A stretch of 13,760 bases of DNA from CAZGLK01 sp964526375 (GCA_964526375.1 CAZGLK010000020.1:1-13760), one strand, 5' to 3'; shown: positions 5,802-12,362, counted from the first letter of the stretch. Program-made: numbers and translations. Notes: generated by a model from the sequence alone, not told the origin.

Positions 5802-5842
5802 TATCTAATTTCTAAACAAATCCCAATACCCAAATCCCAAAT
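5789..5842 (+). repeat. Heptamer-rich segment at the glyS stop codon
   Basis: Degenerate 7-bp units of the CTAATTC/CTAATTT type (to about 5815) are followed by AAATCCC/AATACCC-type units, the same two vocabularies seen in other arrays. The glyS stop TAA (5799-5801) is supplied by the array, so the protein's last residues (SNS) are repeat-encoded. Confidence 0.7.
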
Positions 5843-5857
5843 GGACTACGAAGATAG

Positions 5858-5891
5858 AAAAAAACCCCGCCTTGGATTTTTGCCAAGACGG
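5858..5891 (-). terminator. Rho-independent terminator of the 44-aa gene
   Basis: On the - strand a 9-bp stem with one mismatch (5891-5883 with 5875-5867) is followed by a T7 tract (complement of 5858-5864). It lies 26 nt after the stop codon of the small - strand gene. On the + strand it would also end glyS transcripts, but without a T tract there. Confidence 0.65.
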
Positions 5892-5916
5892 TTTCTCCTT
5901 GCAATGACCACCCTTT

Positions 5917-6051
5917 TTAGTCGTTAGGCCACAAGGCCACAAGTACAGATGCCGGCAAGAACAGGAATAGTATAGCGGCCGAAAATCCCCCTACCAACAT
6001 CAGTATTTCTTTTACAGTTAGGGGTGGATCATTATCCAACACTGGTTGCAT
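5917..6051 (-). CDS. 44-aa single-span membrane protein
   Basis: A short complete gene: MQPVLDNDPPLTVKEILM begins a 44-residue protein with an acidic/proline N-terminus, one strongly hydrophobic segment (about residues 16-40, including AAILFLFLPASVLVAL) and the short tail WPND. It has a near-perfect Shine-Dalgarno, GGAGGTGA, 7 nt before the ATG, a sigma70-like promoter 54 nt upstream and a terminator 26 nt downstream, so it is an independent transcription unit on the strand opposite to its neighbours. I recognise no family. A small membrane peptide (regulator of a membrane complex, or a type I toxin-like peptide) is possible, but nothing in the sequence settles this. No antisense RNA partner is evident. 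Confidence 0.7.
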   Translation of the reverse strand: MQPVLDNDPPLTVKEILMLVGGFSAAILFLFLPASVLVALWPND

Positions 6052-6058
6052 TTGTCCG

Positions 6059-6066
6059 TCACCTCC
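6059..6066 (-). promoter_or_regulatory. Strong Shine-Dalgarno of the 44-aa gene
   Basis: GGAGGTGA on the - strand, 7 nt before the ATG at 6051. It is the strongest Shine-Dalgarno in the window and decides the start. Confidence 0.8.
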
Positions 6067-6104
6067 AATCGATTCAAAGAACTTATTTGTTTTTTATGTC
6101 CGCC

Positions 6105-6133
6105 ATGATAGCATTGTTTTATGGCTAAAGCAA
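6105..6133 (-). promoter_or_regulatory. Promoter of the 44-aa gene
   Basis: On the - strand TTGCTT (6133-6128), a 17-nt spacer and TATCAT (6110-6105). The start of transcription would be near 6098, giving a leader of about 47 nt that holds the Shine-Dalgarno. Confidence 0.55.
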
Positions 6134-6240
6134 GAAAAATCAAGCCGACCTTTTTATATTTTCTGGCAGAATATCCCGTGGCTGGCCGCGGGTCCGGGCT
6201 CATTTTGAATTACAAAATTGATCTAAACCCATACACACGA

Positions 6241-6269
6241 TTGACTCCGTCTGTTTCTGTTGTTATGCT
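6241..6269 (+). promoter_or_regulatory. Promoter of the 6281-9811 operon (near-leaderless)
   Basis: TTGACT (6241-6246), a 17-nt spacer and TATGCT (6264-6269) with an extended TGT in front. The ATG at 6281 is 11 nt after the -10 box, so the leader would be about 5 nt. Confidence 0.55.
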
Positions 6270-6280
6270 TCAATAAAGTC

Positions 6281-6475
6281 ATGCTACTAACAAAAATTGG
6301 CAATCCAACTGTTTCTATTCCCATCACAATCCCCCAAATGGCAGAGGGTCTGCGTAAGCTGTCTAGAAAAGATTTGGAAACCCTGGAATTGCTGCTTGAT
6401 AAAAAGGCGATGAGGGCAATTCAGAAGAGTGTTTTGGATGTGAAGCAGGGAAGGGTTCGAGAGCTTAAGGTATGA
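6281..6475 (+). CDS. Antitoxin of a RelE/ParE-type pair
   Basis: A 64-residue protein directly before a RelE/ParE-like toxin, overlapping it by 4 bp (ATGA). The N-terminal part (SIPITIPQMAEGLRKLS) is followed by a helix (KDLETLELLLDKKAMRAIQKS) and the short tail VKQGRVRELKV, a layout often seen in antitoxins that wrap the toxin with their C-terminus. The ATG at 6281 is preferred over an in-frame TTG at 6260, because the promoter -10 box (6264-6269) lies between them. The antitoxin would neutralise the toxin and probably repress the promoter; both points are inference from gene order. Confidence 0.7.
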   Translation: MLLTKIGNPTVSIPITIPQMAEGLRKLSRKDLETLELLLDKKAMRAIQKSVLDVKQGRVRELKV

Positions 6476-6768
6476 GAGATTGGCGGGTATACATTGCGTC
6501 GTCCGCCGAGCGCGAGGTCAAAAAGCTGCCGTTGGAAGTTCGCAGATTTGTTTTAGATGAATTTCCCGATATTGTTAGGCAGGCTCCATTAGTTGGCGGG
6601 TTGCTCTCCGGACCTTTGGCTTGGCTCCGGAGTTTTCATTTTTCTGCCAAGGGCCAGCTTTATCGAATTGCCTACAGTGTGGATGTAAAAGATTCCAAGA
6701 TTTATGTCCATTATGTTGGGCCAAGAGGAGGTTTTTATGGAAGGTTGAGACAATCTCTTGGTTATTAA
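6472..6768 (+). CDS. RelE/ParE-superfamily toxin
   Basis: The 98-aa protein has the RelE/ParE layout: beta strand WRVYIASSAEREVKKLP, helix pair EVRRFVLDEFPDIV, then a beta sheet with LRSFHFSAKGQLYRIAYSV and KIYVHYVGPRGGFY. Superfamily members cut ribosome-bound mRNA (RelE) or poison gyrase (ParE); the sequence does not tell which applies here. It overlaps the antitoxin by 4 bp and ends 3 bp before the M16 peptidase ATG, so the pair appears to be the first two cistrons of a housekeeping operon. Confidence 0.75.
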   Translation: MRDWRVYIASSAEREVKKLPLEVRRFVLDEFPDIVRQAPLVGGLLSGPLAWLRSFHFSAKGQLYRIAYSVDVKDSKIYVHYVGPRGGFYGRLRQSLGY

Positions 6769-6771
6769 GCT

Positions 6772-8043
6772 ATGCACAAATTCAAAAAAGAAACTTGGGC
6801 CAATGGCCTAAGAACAATCTATGTGCCCATGAGCGGCACCGAGACCGTAACCATTTTGGTTTTGGTGGGCACGGGCTCGCGCTACGAGACCAAAAACATC
6901 AACGGCATTTCCCATTTTTTGGAGCACATGTTTTTTAAGGGCACCACCAAGAGGCCGGGCAAGTCGCAAATCGCCCAGGAATTAGACTCGGTCGGCGCGG
7001 CCTACAACGCCTTTACCGACAAGGAACTGACCGGCTATTGGGTTAAGACCGACTCCAAGCATGCCGACTTGGCTTTTGATGTTGTCTCCGATATATTTCT
7101 TAACTCAACCATTCCGGCCGCAGAAATAGAAAAAGAGCGCGGCGTTATTATCGGCGAGATAGACATGTATGAAGACACGCCCACACGCAAAATCGGCGAC
7201 TTGTTTGAGGAGCTTTTGTACGGCGATCAGCCGGTGGGCTGGGACATTGCCGGGCGCAAAGAGGTGATTCGCACTTTGAAACGGAATGATTTTATAAAAT
7301 ACCTGTCTCGTTATTACAAATCGCGCAATGTGGTGGTGGCGATTGCGGGCAACATAGAGGCGGTGAAGGCGCGAGCCCAAGTTAAAAAGTATTTTGGGGC
7401 AATTCGCCCCGGCGGAGTTGGCCGACCATTGCCTTGCCAAGAAAAACAAGTCTCGCCCCAAATTAAAATAAGCTACAAAAAAACGGATCAAGCCCATTTA
7501 ATTTTGGGCTTGCGGGCTTACGATATTTTTGACGAGCGCCGCTGGGCCTTAGGGCTTTTGGCCGTCATTTTAGGCGGCAGCATGTCTTCGCGCCTGTTTA
7601 TTAAGATACGGGACGAGTTGGGCTTGGGTTATTACATTAGAGTATCGGCTTCGCTCTCTAGCGATCACGGCTATTTTGATGTTAGCGCCGGTGTGGACAC
7701 CAGACGGGTTAAGGAAGCGATAGAGGCCGTAATGTCTGAATTAATAAAGGTAAAAGAGAATGGCGTTAGCCAGGCCGAGCTTAAAAAAGCCAAGGACTAC
7801 ATTAAGGGCTCCACTCTGCTGGGTTTGGAATCTTCCGATGAGGTCGCCTCGTTTTTTGGCTTGCAGGAGATAATCACCAAACAGCTTTTGACAGTTGAGC
7901 AGAAGTTTGGTATGATTGACAAAGTCACTCTAAAAGACATCGCGGGCGTGGCCCAAGACATCTTTCAAAACAAGAAGCTCAATTTGGCTTTGATCGGACC
8001 GTTTAAGAATAAGTCCGAACTGGCTAAGCTGCTGCGGTTCTAA
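6772..8043 (+). CDS. M16 family zinc metallopeptidase
   Basis: Member of the pitrilysin/mitochondrial-processing-peptidase family. The inverted zinc motif HFLEH is at 48-52 (ligands H48, H52; catalytic E51), and the third ligand E129 lies exactly 76 residues after H52, as in HxxEH-x76-E. The rest of the active-site helix ERGVIIGEIDMYEDTP is intact. The C-terminal half (from about 225) is the usual inactive M16 domain with GGSMSSRLFIKIRDELGLGY. Length 423 aa is that of the short bacterial form (like B. subtilis MlpA/YmxG). There is no signal peptide, so it acts in the cytoplasm, probably on peptides or small proteins. It starts 3 bp after the toxin gene and has no Shine-Dalgarno, suggesting translational coupling. 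Confidence 0.93.
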   Translation: MHKFKKETWANGLRTIYVPMSGTETVTILVLVGTGSRYETKNINGISHFLEHMFFKGTTKRPGKSQIAQELDSVGAAYNAFTDKELTGYWVKTDSKHADLAFDVVSDIFLNSTIPAAEIEKERGVIIGEIDMYEDTPTRKIGDLFEELLYGDQPVGWDIAGRKEVIRTLKRNDFIKYLSRYYKSRNVVVAIAGNIEAVKARAQVKKYFGAIRPGGVGRPLPCQEKQVSPQIKISYKKTDQAHLILGLRAYDIFDERRWALGLLAVILGGSMSSRLFIKIRDELGLGYYIRVSASLSSDHGYFDVSAGVDTRRVKEAIEAVMSELIKVKENGVSQAELKKAKDYIKGSTLLGLESSDEVASFFGLQEIITKQLLTVEQKFGMIDKVTLKDIAGVAQDIFQNKKLNLALIGPFKNKSELAKLLRF

Positions 8044-8052
8044 AAACCGGCT

Positions 8053-9105
8053 ATGGCAGGCCGAAATAATCATCTAGATATAAACATTACCTTCGAAACA
8101 TTGTTCCGGGTTCTTTTTATTGGTTTGGGGGCGGTGTTGCTGTATTTAATAAGAGATGTGGTGGTTGTTTTAATTTTGTCGGTGATTATTGCCTCGGCGG
8201 TTTCTCCCTTGGCTACCTACCTTCAAAAGCGCGGTTTGCCCCGGGCCTTAGCCGTATTCCTGATTTATCTTTTCGCCCTTTTGATTTTAGGACTAGTTTT
8301 GTATTTAATAATCTCGCCTTTGAGCAGTGAGGTAGACAACCTGGGTTTGGTGGTGCCCATATATTTTGACAAGGTCCAGTCGTCTTTTAAGGAAATCCGC
8401 GATACCTCGCCCCAGTACGAACAATTGCTAAATCAGGTTCAGGCCCGGCTTGACGACATCGGCCTGGCGCTGGCGCGTTTGTCCGGCAATATTTTTGGCG
8501 CTGCCACCAAGCTTTTTGGCGGAGTGGTTTCGGCTATATTCGTAATCGTTATTTCTTTTTATCTTTCGGCCCAGGAGCACGGCATCAGCGCGTTTTTGCG
8601 TTCCGTTACGCCGCGAGAACATCAGGCCTATATTCTTAATCTCTGGGCGCGCTCCCAGCACAAGTTGGGGCGCTGGCTGCAGGTGCAGCTGCTGGCCAGT
8701 CTTATTGTGGGCGTTCTGGTTTTTATTGGTTTGTCTATTTTTGGTATCAGGCACAGGGTTTTGCTGGCGCTTTTGGCCGCCATGTTGGAAGTGATTCCTT
8801 TTGTGGGGCCGCTTTTGGCGGCCGTGCCGGCGGTGGCGCTGGGTTTTTTAAAATCGCCCATAGTGGCTTTATGGACGGTGGTGGTTTACGTTGTAGTTCA
8901 GCAGATTGAAAACCATGTGATTGTGCCCAACATTATGCGCCGGGCGGTGGGCTTAAATCCGGTGGTGGTGATTATTGCTCTTTTGATCGGTGGGGAGCTG
9001 GCCGGCGTGCCAGGTATTATTTTGGCCGTGCCGGTGGCGGTGGTGGCGGTGGAGCTGCTTAAAGATTTGGATCATCATCATAACAATTCAGTGAGTAGTG
9101 AGTAG
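8053..9105 (+). CDS. AI-2E family (PerM/YdiK-like) membrane protein
   Basis: A 350-residue polytopic membrane protein. Hydrophobic segments are near residues 17-32, 35-50, 66-88, 155-172, 212-232, 236-263, 270-288 and 303-335. A soluble stretch (about 90-150) lies after the third segment. Family signatures are LEVIPFVGPLLA (245-256), QQIENHVIVPNIM (283-295) and AVGLNPVVVIIALLIGGELA (298-317). Members export varied small molecules or ions (AI-2, Na+/H+ antiport), so the substrate cannot be given. The last residues (HHHNNSVSSE) come partly from a GTGAGTA repeat that also supplies the TAG stop. The ATG follows the M16 stop by 9 bp. Confidence 0.92.
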   Translation: MAGRNNHLDINITFETLFRVLFIGLGAVLLYLIRDVVVVLILSVIIASAVSPLATYLQKRGLPRALAVFLIYLFALLILGLVLYLIISPLSSEVDNLGLVVPIYFDKVQSSFKEIRDTSPQYEQLLNQVQARLDDIGLALARLSGNIFGAATKLFGGVVSAIFVIVISFYLSAQEHGISAFLRSVTPREHQAYILNLWARSQHKLGRWLQVQLLASLIVGVLVFIGLSIFGIRHRVLLALLAAMLEVIPFVGPLLAAVPAVALGFLKSPIVALWTVVVYVVVQQIENHVIVPNIMRRAVGLNPVVVIIALLIGGELAGVPGIILAVPVAVVAVELLKDLDHHHNNSVSSE

Positions 9106-9125
9106 TTGGTAGTTGGTAGTTGGTA
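9091..9125 (+). repeat. Heptamer array joining the AI-2E gene and rsmI
   Basis: Five contiguous 7-bp units: GTGAGTA twice (9091-9104) and GTTGGTA three times (9105-9125). The AI-2E stop TAG (9103-9105) lies across the unit junction and the rsmI ATG follows 6 nt after the array. The same two words occur in reverse complement inside tatD (11980-12007). Confidence 0.92.
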
Positions 9126-9130
9126 GTAAT

Positions 9131-9811
9131 ATGTTTGGAAAAATTTTTGTGGTGGCAACACCCATAGGCAACTTAAAAGACATTACTCTGCGCGGCCTCG
9201 AAGTGTTAAAGGAGGCCGATTTTATTTTGGCTGAAGACACCAGGGTGGCAAAAAAACTTTTAAGTCATTATCAAATATCAAAACCGGTTATCTCTTTTTT
9301 TGAGCACAGCCCTTTGGCAAAAGCGCGAAATTTGGTTAAGCTGTTAAGAGAGGGCAAGAGTTTGGCCTTGCTCTCCGATGCCGGCACGCCCAACCTTTCC
9401 GACCCGGGCTGCGGTCTTATTAAGCAGGCCCTTGACGAGTTTGGCGAGGGCCTAAAAATTGAGGTTCTTCCTGGCCCCAGCGCTCTTACTGCCCTAATAA
9501 GCATAGCCCACTTTCCCTTAAACGAGTTTGTGTTTTTGGGCTTTCCTCCGGCCAAAAAAGGCCGCCAGAAGTTTTTTAAATCGGTCGCAGATGAGTCACG
9601 ACCTGTTATTATTTTTGAGTCCACGCATCGGCTCTTAAAAACCTTGAAGGGATTATCCGATGTTGTTCCGAATCGAGAGATGGTTTTGGCTAAAGAATTA
9701 ACTAAAAAGTTTGAACGGGTGTGGCGGGGGGATGTAGATAAGGTCTATATGGAGTTACAGAGCTTGTCGGCCACAGAGCTTAAGGGGGAGTTTGCTATGA
9801 TTTTAAGATAA
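9131..9811 (+). CDS. rsmI: 16S rRNA (cytidine-1402-2'-O)-methyltransferase RsmI
   Basis: Methylates the 2'-O of C1402 in the decoding site of 16S rRNA using SAM. Family motifs (ATG 9131 numbering): VVATPIGNLKDIT (7-19), AEDTR (34-38), LSDAGTPNLSDPG (81-93) with the GTP loop, LPGPSALTALI (113-123). The 226-aa length covers the tetrapyrrole-methylase-like catalytic fold but lacks the C-terminal extension of the ~286-aa E. coli protein. An in-frame TTG at 9113 would add six residues read from the heptamer repeat; ATG 9131 is the better start because MFGKIFVVATPIGN matches family starts. No Shine-Dalgarno is seen. It is the last gene of the run starting at 6281. The downstream order rsmI-metG-tatD is a conserved neighbourhood in Firmicutes. 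Confidence 0.93.
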   Translation: MFGKIFVVATPIGNLKDITLRGLEVLKEADFILAEDTRVAKKLLSHYQISKPVISFFEHSPLAKARNLVKLLREGKSLALLSDAGTPNLSDPGCGLIKQALDEFGEGLKIEVLPGPSALTALISIAHFPLNEFVFLGFPPAKKGRQKFFKSVADESRPVIIFESTHRLLKTLKGLSDVVPNREMVLAKELTKKFERVWRGDVDKVYMELQSLSATELKGEFAMILR

Positions 9812-9819
9812 TTGATAAC

Positions 9820-9926
9820 ATAATCCAAAAAATCCTAATGTATCCTAATGCTCCGAATAAAGTAATTAAGTAACTCAGTAATTAAGTAATTGGGAGCATT
9901 CGGATAAATTTGTAGTTTAGGATTAT
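9820..9926. repeat. Nested inverted repeat enclosing an octamer array
   Basis: An outer pair ATAATCC/GGATTAT (9820-9826, 9920-9926), a pair AATCCTAA/TTAGGATT (9831-9838, 9917-9924) and an inner pair AATGCTCC/GGAGCATT (9847-9854, 9893-9900) enclose four 8-bp units: AAGTAATT, AAGTAACT, CAGTAATT, AAGTAATT (9860-9891). A decamer with core ATCCTAATG is also repeated at 9832 and 9842. It fills the rsmI-metG gap and could fold as one long imperfect hairpin. It may end the upstream transcript, but there is no T tract. Confidence 0.65.
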
Positions 9927-9938
9927 TTTATCAAAGAG

Positions 9939-11420
9939 ATGAAATTTTACATTACAACCGCCATAGATTATGTTAACGGCGCGCCGCACATTGGCCACGC
10001 TCTGGAAAAAATTCAGGCCGATGTTTTGGCGCGTTATCATCGCTTAAAAGGCGAGGAAGTTTTGTATTTAACCGGCACCGACGAGCACGGTGCGAAAATA
10101 GTTCGGGCGGCAGCGGAGGTAGGCAAGAATGTGGCAGAGTTTGTTAACGAAAATGCCGAAAAGTTCAAAAAATTGAAAGAGGTTTTGGGTTTGTCTTGGG
10201 ATGATTTTATCCGCACTTCGGATCAAAACAGGCATTGGCCCGGCGCCCAAAAGCTGTGGCAGAAGCTAGAGGCGGCCGGAGATTTGTATAAAAAGAAATA
10301 CCGCGGGCTTTATTGTGTGGGGCATGAGGCTTTTGTTACCGAAAAAGATTTGGTTGAGGGCAAATGCCGTGATCACCAAAAAGAGCCGGAGGTGGTTGAA
10401 GAAGAAAACTGGTTTTTTAGATTGTCCAAATATTCTAAAGAGATCGAATCAAGAATTAGGAATCAGGAATTAAAAATCATACCCAAAACCAGAGAGAATG
10501 AAATTTTGTCGTTAATAAAAAGCGGTCTGGAGGATGTTAGCTTTTCGCGGCCGGCTAAGGATTTGTCGTGGGGTATTCCGGTGCCCAACGATCCCGATCA
10601 CACCATGTATGTTTGGTGCGACGCTTTGGCTAATTATATTACCGCCATCGGCTACGGCCACGATCCAAGATCCAAGATCCAAGATCCAAGATTTGAGAAG
10701 TTCTGGCCTGCGGATTTGCATGTAATCGGCAAAGATATTTTGCGCTTTCACGCGGCCATTTGGCCGGGCATGCTGCTTTCGGCCGGTTTGCCTTTGCCAA
10801 AATCAATTTTTGTGCATGGTTTTATAACCGTGGAGGGCGAGAAAATGTCTAAAACCGTGGGTAATGTGGTTGATCCGGTGGAGTTGGTTGAAAAATACGG
10901 TACCGATCCGGTTCGTTATTATCTCTTGCGCGAGATTCCGTCATATGAAGACGGGGATTTTAGCTATAAAAAATTTGAGGAGCGCTACAACGGCGACTTG
11001 GCCAACGGTTTGGGCAATTTGGTGGCGCGGCTGGCGGCTTTGGGCGAAAAGCTGGGCCGGGTTGATTTTGATTTTCAAAAAGATATTGAGCCGCAAATCA
11101 AAAATGAGTGCAATCAGGTTTTTGCCGCCTACGAGGCCTGCTTGGCGGATATCAAACTTAATGAGGCTTTGGCCAAGGTGTGGGAGTTGATTAGCCTGGC
11201 CGACGGCTACATTAACGACAAAAAACCTTGGGCTATTGATGATCAAAATGAGCTTGGCCGAGTTGTGGCCAATGCCTGCTATGTGGTTGGCGTGGTGAAC
11301 AATTTGATCAACCCCTTTTTACCTGCCACCAGCGAGGCCATTAGCCGGCAAATCAGTTACCAAGAAAACGGTTTTGTTATGGAGAAAGGGAAAACTCTTT
11401 TCCCTCGTCTAATCTCCTAA
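9939..11420 (+). CDS. metG: Methionyl-tRNA synthetase
   Basis: Charges tRNA-Met, including initiator tRNA; class I synthetase. Signature PHIGHA has HIGH at 17-20, and KMSKT (302-306) is the second ATP-binding loop with T in place of the last S. YLTGTDEHG (43-51) is a family block. The connective peptide has YCVGH (C126, H129) and KCRDH (C143, H146), giving a possible C-x2-H/C-x2-H zinc knuckle where others have mostly cysteines. Length 493 aa means there is no C-terminal EMAP/tRNA-binding domain. Two insertions encoded by heptamer DNA repeats are at residues about 170-179 (SRIRNQELK) and 242-251 (DPRSKIQDPR). The stop TAA lies inside a repeat. Upstream there is only a weak AAAGAG 0-5 nt before the ATG. 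Confidence 0.95.
   Translation: MKFYITTAIDYVNGAPHIGHALEKIQADVLARYHRLKGEEVLYLTGTDEHGAKIVRAAAEVGKNVAEFVNENAEKFKKLKEVLGLSWDDFIRTSDQNRHWPGAQKLWQKLEAAGDLYKKKYRGLYCVGHEAFVTEKDLVEGKCRDHQKEPEVVEEENWFFRLSKYSKEIESRIRNQELKIIPKTRENEILSLIKSGLEDVSFSRPAKDLSWGIPVPNDPDHTMYVWCDALANYITAIGYGHDPRSKIQDPRFEKFWPADLHVIGKDILRFHAAIWPGMLLSAGLPLPKSIFVHGFITVEGEKMSKTVGNVVDPVELVEKYGTDPVRYYLLREIPSYEDGDFSYKKFEERYNGDLANGLGNLVARLAALGEKLGRVDFDFQKDIEPQIKNECNQVFAAYEACLADIKLNEALAKVWELISLADGYINDKKPWAIDDQNELGRVVANACYVVGVVNNLINPFLPATSEAISRQISYQENGFVMEKGKTLFPRLIS
10446..10473 (+). repeat. Heptamer array inside metG (GAATTAG type)
   Basis: Four units: GAATCAA, GAATTAG, GAATCAG, GAATTAA. Units 2 and 4 carry a stop triplet out of frame. 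Unit 3, the only one whose last triplet is in the metG frame, has CAG. Confidence 0.85.
10662..10689 (+). repeat. Heptamer array inside metG (GATCCAA)
   Basis: Four exact copies of GATCCAA. The unit has no stop in any + frame and reads DPRSKIQ over 21 bases. Confidence 0.93.
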
Positions 11421-11437
11421 TTCCTGATTCATGACTC
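11417..11437 (+). repeat. Heptamer units across the metG stop and tatD start
   Basis: CTAATTC (11417), CTGATTC (11424) and ATGACTC (11431) are successive 7-bp units. The metG TAA (11418-11420) and the tatD ATG (11431) are both inside them. Confidence 0.65.
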
Positions 11438-12339
11438 CTAAATTGATCGACGCGCACACGCATGTTCAGTTTGCCGCTTTTCAGAATGACTGGGAAGAGG
11501 TGATTCAGCGCGCGCTGGAGGCCGGAGTTTGGCTGGTGAATGTGGGGACGCAAAAAGACACTTCGGCTCGGGCGGTTGAAGTTGCTAATAAATATGCCGA
11601 AGGAGTTTACGCCACGGTTGGGTTGCACCCCATTCATACTCACCAAGCGCGGATAGACGCGGATGAATTAGGAGCGCCGCAGATCAACCCCTCGACTTCG
11701 CTCGGGGCAAGCGCGGATCAAAATCAGGAGGCACTAAACCCGCAAGGATTTATGAGCCGAGCCGAAGAGTTTGATTATGAATATTACAAAAAACTGGCTC
11801 AAGATTCTAAAGTGGTGGCGATTGGGGAATGCGGGTTGGACTATTACAGAATTAAGAATGATGAATTAGGAATTAGGAATAAGCAGGAGAAGGCTTTTAT
11901 TCAGCAAATAGAGCTAGCGCACGAAATTAAAAAACCTTTAATGATCCACTGCCGCGATGCCTACGATGACTTGATCTTTCTACTCACTACTCACTACCAA
12001 CTACTCACTATTCCCGGCATTATTCACTTTTTCTCCGGCACCAAAAACCAGGCCCAGAAACTTTTGGATATGGGTTTTTATTTTACCTTCGGCGGAGTAA
12101 TAACCTTCGCCAAGGAATATGAGGAGTTGGTCAGATATATCCCGCTAGATAGAATCCTATTAGAAACTGATGCCCCATATGTCGCCCCCGCGCCTTACCG
12201 CGGCAAGCGCAATGAACCGCTGTATGTTGTTGAGGTGGCTAAGAAGGTTGGGGAGATAAAAAATGAGGACTTGGATAAGGTATTGACCACTACCACAGAA
12301 AATGTTAGGAATGTATTGGGGTTGGGAACAGGTTCTTAA
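11431..12339 (+). CDS. tatD: TatD family metal-dependent hydrolase (DNase)
   Basis: TatD proteins are metal-dependent TIM-barrel hydrolases, shown for several members to degrade DNA. All metal ligands are visible: DAHTH (H9, H11), GECGLD (E133), MIHCR (H173), IIHFFSG (H199) and LETDAPY (D247). The fold is complete at 302 aa, longer than the usual ~255 aa because of repeat-encoded insertions: residues about 72-108 (decamers and a palindrome, with INPSTSLGASADQNQE), 140-151 (IKNDELGIRNK) and 184-194 (LLTTHYQLLTI). All insertions sit between core blocks and keep the frame. The ATG is itself in a heptamer unit 10 bp after metG, so the two genes are cotranscribed. Confidence 0.93.
   Translation: MTPKLIDAHTHVQFAAFQNDWEEVIQRALEAGVWLVNVGTQKDTSARAVEVANKYAEGVYATVGLHPIHTHQARIDADELGAPQINPSTSLGASADQNQEALNPQGFMSRAEEFDYEYYKKLAQDSKVVAIGECGLDYYRIKNDELGIRNKQEKAFIQQIELAHEIKKPLMIHCRDAYDDLIFLLTTHYQLLTIPGIIHFFSGTKNQAQKLLDMGFYFTFGGVITFAKEYEELVRYIPLDRILLETDAPYVAPAPYRGKRNEPLYVVEVAKKVGEIKNEDLDKVLTTTTENVRNVLGLGTGS
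11648..11721 (+). repeat. Decamers and palindrome inside tatD
   Basis: CGCGGATAGA (11648) and CGCGGATGAA (11658) are tandem, CGCGGATCAA follows at 11712, and an imperfect palindrome CCCCTCGACTTCGCTCGGGG lies at 11688-11707. The decamer core CGCGGA(T/C) is shared with the array at 5065-5105 in glyS. Confidence 0.75.
11849..11883 (+). repeat. Heptamer array inside tatD (GAATTAG type)
   Basis: Five contiguous units: GAATTAA, GAATGAT, GAATTAG, GAATTAG, GAATAAG. In units 2 and 5 the last triplet is in the tatD frame, and these two are the ones that differ from TAA/TAG (GAT and AAG). Confidence 0.9.
11980..12014 (+). repeat. Heptamer array inside tatD (CTACTCA/CTACCAA)
   Basis: Units CTACTCA, CTACTCA, CTACCAA, CTACTCA, CTATTCC. 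These are the reverse complements of the words at 9091-9125. In this orientation the CTACTCA unit has no stop in any frame. Confidence 0.92.
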
Positions 12340-12362
12340 ACAACAATAAAACAATTCCAGCA

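Noticed and set aside
5841..5927. Short + strand frame starting at the ATG after the glyS repeats
   Set aside because: It runs through the - strand gene's terminator and has no ribosome site; the - strand signals are much stronger.
6018..6203. 61-codon - strand frame
   Set aside because: It runs across the promoter and Shine-Dalgarno of the 44-aa gene in another frame and has no signals of its own.
4186..6260. tRNA or other structured RNA gene in the gaps around glyS
   Set aside because: No cloverleaf with a T-loop (GTTCGA-type) or CCA end was seen; the hairpins present are terminator-like or short.
6260..6280. TTG start giving a 71-aa antitoxin
   Set aside because: The putative -10 box (6264-6269) lies after this TTG, so ATG 6281 is the likely start.
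9113..9130. TTG start adding six residues to RsmI
   Set aside because: Those residues would be read from the GTTGGTA repeat, and family similarity begins at MFGKIFVVATPIGN.
1835..12014. CRISPR array
   Set aside because: Repeats are 7-10 bp and contiguous without unique spacers, several lie inside coding frames, and no cas gene is present.
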